Shown piece after piece: positions 15,593-18,546 of a stretch of DNA of 18,546 nucleotides (position 1 is the first letter of the stretch; every line of letters begins with the position of its first letter). The position numbers were made by a program, and so were the translations under genes. The notes under the pieces are model-generated. The model was not told the origin of the DNA. It did not search any database and saw only the letters and a program-made list of their open reading frames with translations. The stretch lies in the NCBI GenBank assembly GCA_002482815.1, contig DLGS01000378.1, forward strand, positions 1 through 18,546. Reading direction: 5' to 3'. Origin of the DNA: Bacteroidetes bacterium UBA7688. Lineage in GTDB: Bacteria; Bacteroidota; Bacteroidia; Chitinophagales; Chitinophagaceae.

Positions 15593-16765
15593 ATGAACAT
15601 TCTAACTATCGATTTAATCAAAGAGCACCTGTTGGGCGTTTCGCTGATGGTCTATCTGCGTGCTGCCATTATCATTTTACTGACACTCCTATTACGCAAA
15701 TATTTCAGTGCAATTGTAGGTAAAGTATTTTTCACGGTTTTCAAAAAAATAGCAGATAAAGAGCACATTCAGAAATTCAAATCCCTGCTGCAAAAACCGA
15801 TAGAAGGCCTCTTGCTCACGATTTCGTTTTTTGTTGCCCTCAATCAGTTTGGAACCGCTCTGGAAAAGATAATTATTTTCGAGCGTCACAAAGTCAATCC
15901 GAATATAAAATCACAAACCCTGGTCTCCAGTTCGTTTTCGCTGATGGAACTGATTGATCATTTGTTCTTTCTGAGCTTTATCTTTTATGGCGTTTACCTT
16001 TCTGTGCGCATTATTTCATTTCTCTTTTTTGTCTGGGTAGAAAGAGCTATCGTGGCGCACGACAGAGAACGCCAGCAGCTTCTTCCCTTGCTGCGTGATG
16101 TGCTGGTCGTTTTGTTATGGGGATTTGGATTTTTTACCGTTTTAGGTGTGGTGTTTCATGTGAATGTACCGACGCTTATTGCCGGACTTGGCTTTGGTGG
16201 GGTTGCCGTCGCTTTTGCAGCCAAAGAAAGTCTTGAAAATCTCCTTGCATCGTTTATGATTCTCGTTGACAAACCTTTCGTCATTGGCGACCACATCAAG
16301 ATTGGCAGCGTGGAAGGGAAAGCCGAGAAAATTGGTTTCCGCAGCACGCGCATCCGAACCTTCGACAAAACGCTGGTGTCTTTACCCAACAAAAATCTGA
16401 TCGGTGATAGCCTCGAAAACTTTTCTGAACGAGGGATGGCAAGGGTAAAACTAAAAATAAACGCCTCTTATGGGCTGTCGCAGGCAAGCATCAAAACGAT
16501 AATCAAAGAAATAAAACAATTAATCAATGCCAACTCACATACGGTAGAAGAAGCTCATGCTTATCTCGAAAATTTTGGTGGTGCACTTGAAATCAATATC
16601 AGTTATTATATCAAAATACCTTCTGCAATACCCCAGGAAGAAATCAAGGAAGAAATCAATTTTGGTATCTACCAGATAATGTACCAATATGGTAAAGGCT
16701 TCGGGCTACCGACATCAGTCAGCCTGAGCAGCGAAGGATTCAATGAAGTGGAAATGACGGGCTAA
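15593..16765 (+). CDS. MscS-family mechanosensitive ion channel
   Basis: A 390-residue small-conductance mechanosensitive channel of the inner membrane, which opens on membrane tension to release solutes after osmotic downshock. Four hydrophobic segments precede the conserved core: helices near residues 17-36, 68-86, 120-150 and 160-187. Then comes the pore-lining TM3 region LIAGLGFGGVAVAFAAKESLENLLAS with its Gly/Ala packing, running into FMILVDKPFVIGDHIKIG, the beta domain entry, and RSTRIRTFDKTLVSLPN. The C-terminal alpha/beta domain is complete. This is longer than E. coli MscS (286 residues) because of one extra N-terminal helix pair. Stops of this gene and the convergent kinase gene are 3 bp apart. 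Confidence 0.94.
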   Translation: MNILTIDLIKEHLLGVSLMVYLRAAIIILLTLLLRKYFSAIVGKVFFTVFKKIADKEHIQKFKSLLQKPIEGLLLTISFFVALNQFGTALEKIIIFERHKVNPNIKSQTLVSSSFSLMELIDHLFFLSFIFYGVYLSVRIISFLFFVWVERAIVAHDRERQQLLPLLRDVLVVLLWGFGFFTVLGVVFHVNVPTLIAGLGFGGVAVAFAAKESLENLLASFMILVDKPFVIGDHIKIGSVEGKAEKIGFRSTRIRTFDKTLVSLPNKNLIGDSLENFSERGMARVKLKINASYGLSQASIKTIIKEIKQLINANSHTVEEAHAYLENFGGALEINISYYIKIPSAIPQEEIKEEINFGIYQIMYQYGKGFGLPTSVSLSSEGFNEVEMTG

Positions 16766-16768
16766 GGT

Positions 16769-17602
16769 TTATTTATGGTATTCTATCAGACCCTGCATAG
16801 GGTTCTGAATGATTCGGCCCAATTCAAATTCGTATTGAGAACACATCGTCTCTAAAACATCTGAAAAAACATAGGCAATTGAACCGGTGAAATAAATCGG
16901 GCTTTTCCAGCTTTGGCGATATTTCAATAGATGCTGATGAAAGAACTCATTGAAAGAATCTTCAATGATATTTTCAACCATAAAATGCCCCCTGTTATTC
17001 ACCAACAGCTTTACAAAGGCTGCCAAAAATCTATTAGGGAAAGGTTCTTTGTATAATTTTGCAATGATTTGCCCGATATCGTTGCCAATGTGCTCTTCAA
17101 AATACATTCTCAATTCGGTATCGAAAGTATTGTACGCATAATATTGCAGGATGCGTTTGCCCATATGGTTGCCACTGCCCTCGTCTCCCGCTATATAACC
17201 TAATGAAGGTAACTGGTCTTTAATCTTCTTTCCGTCGTAATAACAACAATTGCTGCCTGTACCCAATATGCAAATCATCCCTTTCTTATCCTGACTCAGT
17301 CCGCGTGCGGCAGCCAGAATATCGCTTTCCACTGATACATTTTTTGTACCAAACAGGTTTTTCATTGCCGAACTTACAATCTGGGCATTTGCTTTGGAAT
17401 TAATACCGGCACCATAGAAGTGTACCTCATCAACTGCAACATCCAGCTTGAAACTTCCTTCCAGTTGTTCCATAATGTCAACTGTTTTTTGCAGATAAGG
17501 GTTGATGCCGGCAGTTTTAAATTCCTGAAGCACCTTTCCTTTTTTCAAAACAACCCAATCGGTTTTGGTTGAGCCGCTTTCTGCAATTAATTTGACTGGC
17601 AT
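16769..17602 (-). CDS. BadF/BadG-type ATPase, probable N-acetylglucosamine kinase-like
   Basis: A 277-residue sugar-kinase-fold (ASKHA) protein of the BadF/BadG/BcrA/BcrD family, cytoplasmic, likely phosphorylating an amino sugar such as GlcNAc or another cell-wall fragment. The phosphate-1 loop is ESGSTKTDW (residues 8-16), a variant of DGGGTKT typical for Bacteroidota members. ESD (92-94), GTGSN (114-118) and GDEGSGNHMG (139-148) are the further nucleotide and sugar contacts. The end TGSIAYVFSDVL is the adenosine motif region. The length is slightly short for the family but no motif is missing. It has its own well-formed promoter. Substrate is inferred from the family only, and the chance that it acts on another hexosamine is real. 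Confidence 0.85.
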   Translation of the reverse strand: MPVKLIAESGSTKTDWVVLKKGKVLQEFKTAGINPYLQKTVDIMEQLEGSFKLDVAVDEVHFYGAGINSKANAQIVSSAMKNLFGTKNVSVESDILAAARGLSQDKKGMICILGTGSNCCYYDGKKIKDQLPSLGYIAGDEGSGNHMGKRILQYYAYNTFDTELRMYFEEHIGNDIGQIIAKLYKEPFPNRFLAAFVKLLVNNRGHFMVENIIEDSFNEFFHQHLLKYRQSWKSPIYFTGSIAYVFSDVLETMCSQYEFELGRIIQNPMQGLIEYHK

Positions 17603-17623
17603 TTCCTGAGATTATTTAGATAA

Positions 17624-17655
17624 CAAATCTAACAGGAATCCACCATAACACAAAA
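17624..17655 (-). promoter_or_regulatory. Promoter of the sugar kinase gene
   Basis: On the minus strand TTTG (17655-17652) and TAGATTTG (17631-17624) match both Bacteroidota elements exactly, 20 nt apart; the -7 ends 21 nt before the ATG at 17602. The -33 TTTG coincides with the T-tract of the upstream msrA terminator. Confidence 0.75.
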
Positions 17656-17673
17656 CATCCCCGAAGGGATGTC
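17648..17673 (-). terminator. Terminator of msrA with a UUCG tetraloop
   Basis: Read on the minus strand, ACATCCC pairs with GGGATGT around a TTCG loop closed by C-G, the very stable cUUCGg tetraloop. It is followed by TTTGTGTT. It lies 45 bp after the msrA stop and overlaps the -33 element of the kinase promoter. Confidence 0.8.
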
Positions 17674-17718
17674 TGTTAAAAATTAGAAGTATTTTGATGA
17701 GGCTCGGAATAAGTGCTG

Positions 17719-18375
17719 TTATTTCAGTTTATCCTTGAACACCTTTTTAAATTTTTCCACCTTGGGTTGGATTACAAAATGGCAATAAGGTTCAGAACCG
17801 TTTTGATTGTAATAGTTCTGATGGTAATCCTCAGCTGCATAAAACTTTGTAGCAGGAGACACTTCAGTTACAATATCACTGGGATAAACTTTTTCTTCAT
17901 TCAGCTTTTTGATATAGCCGTTTGCTTTTGCCCTTTGTTCTTCATCATGATAAAAAACAACAGAACGGTATTGTGTGCCAATATCATTTCCCTGCCTGTT
18001 CAGCTGGGTCGGATCGTGACTTACAAAAAAAGCAGCCAATAGTTCATCAAATGAAATAACTGCAGGATCGTAGCTCACATTGGTCACTTCAGCATGTCCG
18101 GTCGAACCGGTACAAACTTCCTTATAGCTGGGATTGTCCACTGTTCCGCCCATGTAGCCGGACACCACCTTCGTCACACCTTTCAGCTGCAAAAATTGTG
18201 CTTCGGTACACCAAAAGCAGCCTGCACCAAAAGTGGCCGTAGCGGTATGCGCACTAGTATCCTTATAGTTTTCGTTCATCTTTTTAAAAGTTGTTGATTT
18301 TTCAATGGAAGATTTCTGTCCACAGGCTGCTACCTGCAGCAGAATAAAAGTCGAAATTAAGAGTTGCCTGATCAT
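17719..18375 (-). CDS. msrA: Peptide methionine sulfoxide reductase MsrA, lipoprotein form
   Basis: MsrA reduces the S-epimer of methionine sulfoxide in proteins, repairing oxidative damage. The catalytic motif is GAGCFWCTEA with Cys53 as the nucleophile and the family SGYMGG, TGHAEV, HDPTQLNRQGNDIGTQYRS and EDYHQNYY segments in order. Residues 1-17 form a short signal peptide ending in the lipobox VAAC (Cys18), so the protein is a lipoprotein facing the periplasm or outer membrane rather than the cytosolic enzyme. Extra cysteines (C56, C88 and one in PYCHF) may act in resolving the disulfide. The protein is 218 residues and has no MsrB domain. No exact promoter was found upstream; CACCTTTG at 18411-18418 (minus) is one mismatch off. 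Confidence 0.96.
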   Translation of the reverse strand: MIRQLLISTFILLQVAACGQKSSIEKSTTFKKMNENYKDTSAHTATATFGAGCFWCTEAQFLQLKGVTKVVSGYMGGTVDNPSYKEVCTGSTGHAEVTNVSYDPAVISFDELLAAFFVSHDPTQLNRQGNDIGTQYRSVVFYHDEEQRAKANGYIKKLNEEKVYPSDIVTEVSPATKFYAAEDYHQNYYNQNGSEPYCHFVIQPKVEKFKKVFKDKLK

Positions 18376-18490
18376 AAGATGAACTTACGGTGAAAATATT
18401 TTTTCAGATTCAAAGGTGGCTGAAAGCGGGCATAGTATTGTGTTAAAAAATATGGCACTGAAAAATATGTAGGTAAAAACAAAAAAAGAT

Positions 18491-18520
18491 TTTGTAAATC
18501 GTTCTCGATTATTACTTTTG
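18491..18520 (+). promoter_or_regulatory. Promoter of the tRNA-Ser gene
   Basis: TTTG (18491-18494) and TACTTTTG (18513-18520) match the -33 and -7 elements, 18 nt apart. The -7 ends 4 nt before the first base of the tRNA, as expected for a start just upstream of the mature 5' end. Confidence 0.75.
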
Positions 18521-18524
18521 CAGC

Positions 18525-18546
18525 GGAGAGATGGCAGAGTGGTCGA
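18525..18546 (+). tRNA. tRNA-Ser, 5' end only (cut by the window edge)
   Basis: The last 22 bases, beginning GGAGAGATGGCAGAGTGGTC, are the acceptor stem and D-arm of a class II tRNA, with the sequence usual for bacterial tRNA-Ser. The anticodon lies outside the window, so the isoacceptor cannot be named. Confidence 0.88.

Noticed and set aside
17713..18042. Plus-strand open frame opposite msrA
   Set aside because: It is antisense to the MsrA coding sequence, whose motifs are unmistakable.

Overview
The window looks like a chromosomal fragment from a Bacteroidota organism, probably Chitinophagia or Sphingobacteriia-like. The reasons are: no Shine-Dalgarno-like leaders; several promoters of the Bacteroidota type (-33 TTTG, -7 TAnnTTTG); families common in that phylum (DUF1398, general-stress-protein-26-like PNPOx, POT symporter with a long extracytoplasmic loop, BadF/BadG-type sugar kinase starting ESGSTKTDW); and moderate-to-low GC. 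The species cannot be named from the sequence alone.

Left part (about 1-10160), visibly AT-rich: an accessory glycan or lipid-glycan region. It holds two different B12-binding radical SAM proteins, a GT9 (heptosyltransferase-like) transferase, a polytopic GT87-like mannosyltransferase, an ABC exporter, two tandem paralogous GT2 transferases, and a nucleoside phosphorylase-like protein directly abutting the GT2 pair. The genes form short blocks: rSAM1-GT9 (+), GT87 (-), rSAM2-ABC exporter (+), and phosphorylase-GT2-GT2 (-). Together they look like a route that builds, modifies by radical chemistry, and exports an unidentified glycoconjugate. The first 63 bases are a perfect inverted repeat that cuts off the 5' end of rSAM1 and is probably a fold-back assembly or amplification artefact.

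Right part (about 10200-18546), somewhat higher GC by eye: housekeeping and stress genes. They are a class III-like PHA synthase (no phaE visible), a POT peptide symporter, a DUF1398 protein, a small 4-TM membrane protein, a PNPOx-fold stress protein, a class I methyltransferase, an MscS channel, a BadF/BadG-type amino-sugar kinase, a lipoprotein MsrA, and the first 22 nt of a tRNA-Ser at the right edge. Several promoters and terminators can be read directly, and they correct two over-long starts (the PNPOx gene and the methyltransferase).

No CRISPR array, transposase, integrase, phage structural gene or toxin-antitoxin pair was seen. The strongest candidate for something new is the combination in the left part of two cobalamin radical SAM enzymes with glycosyltransferases, an exporter and a nucleoside phosphorylase. 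Its product cannot be deduced from sequence alone.
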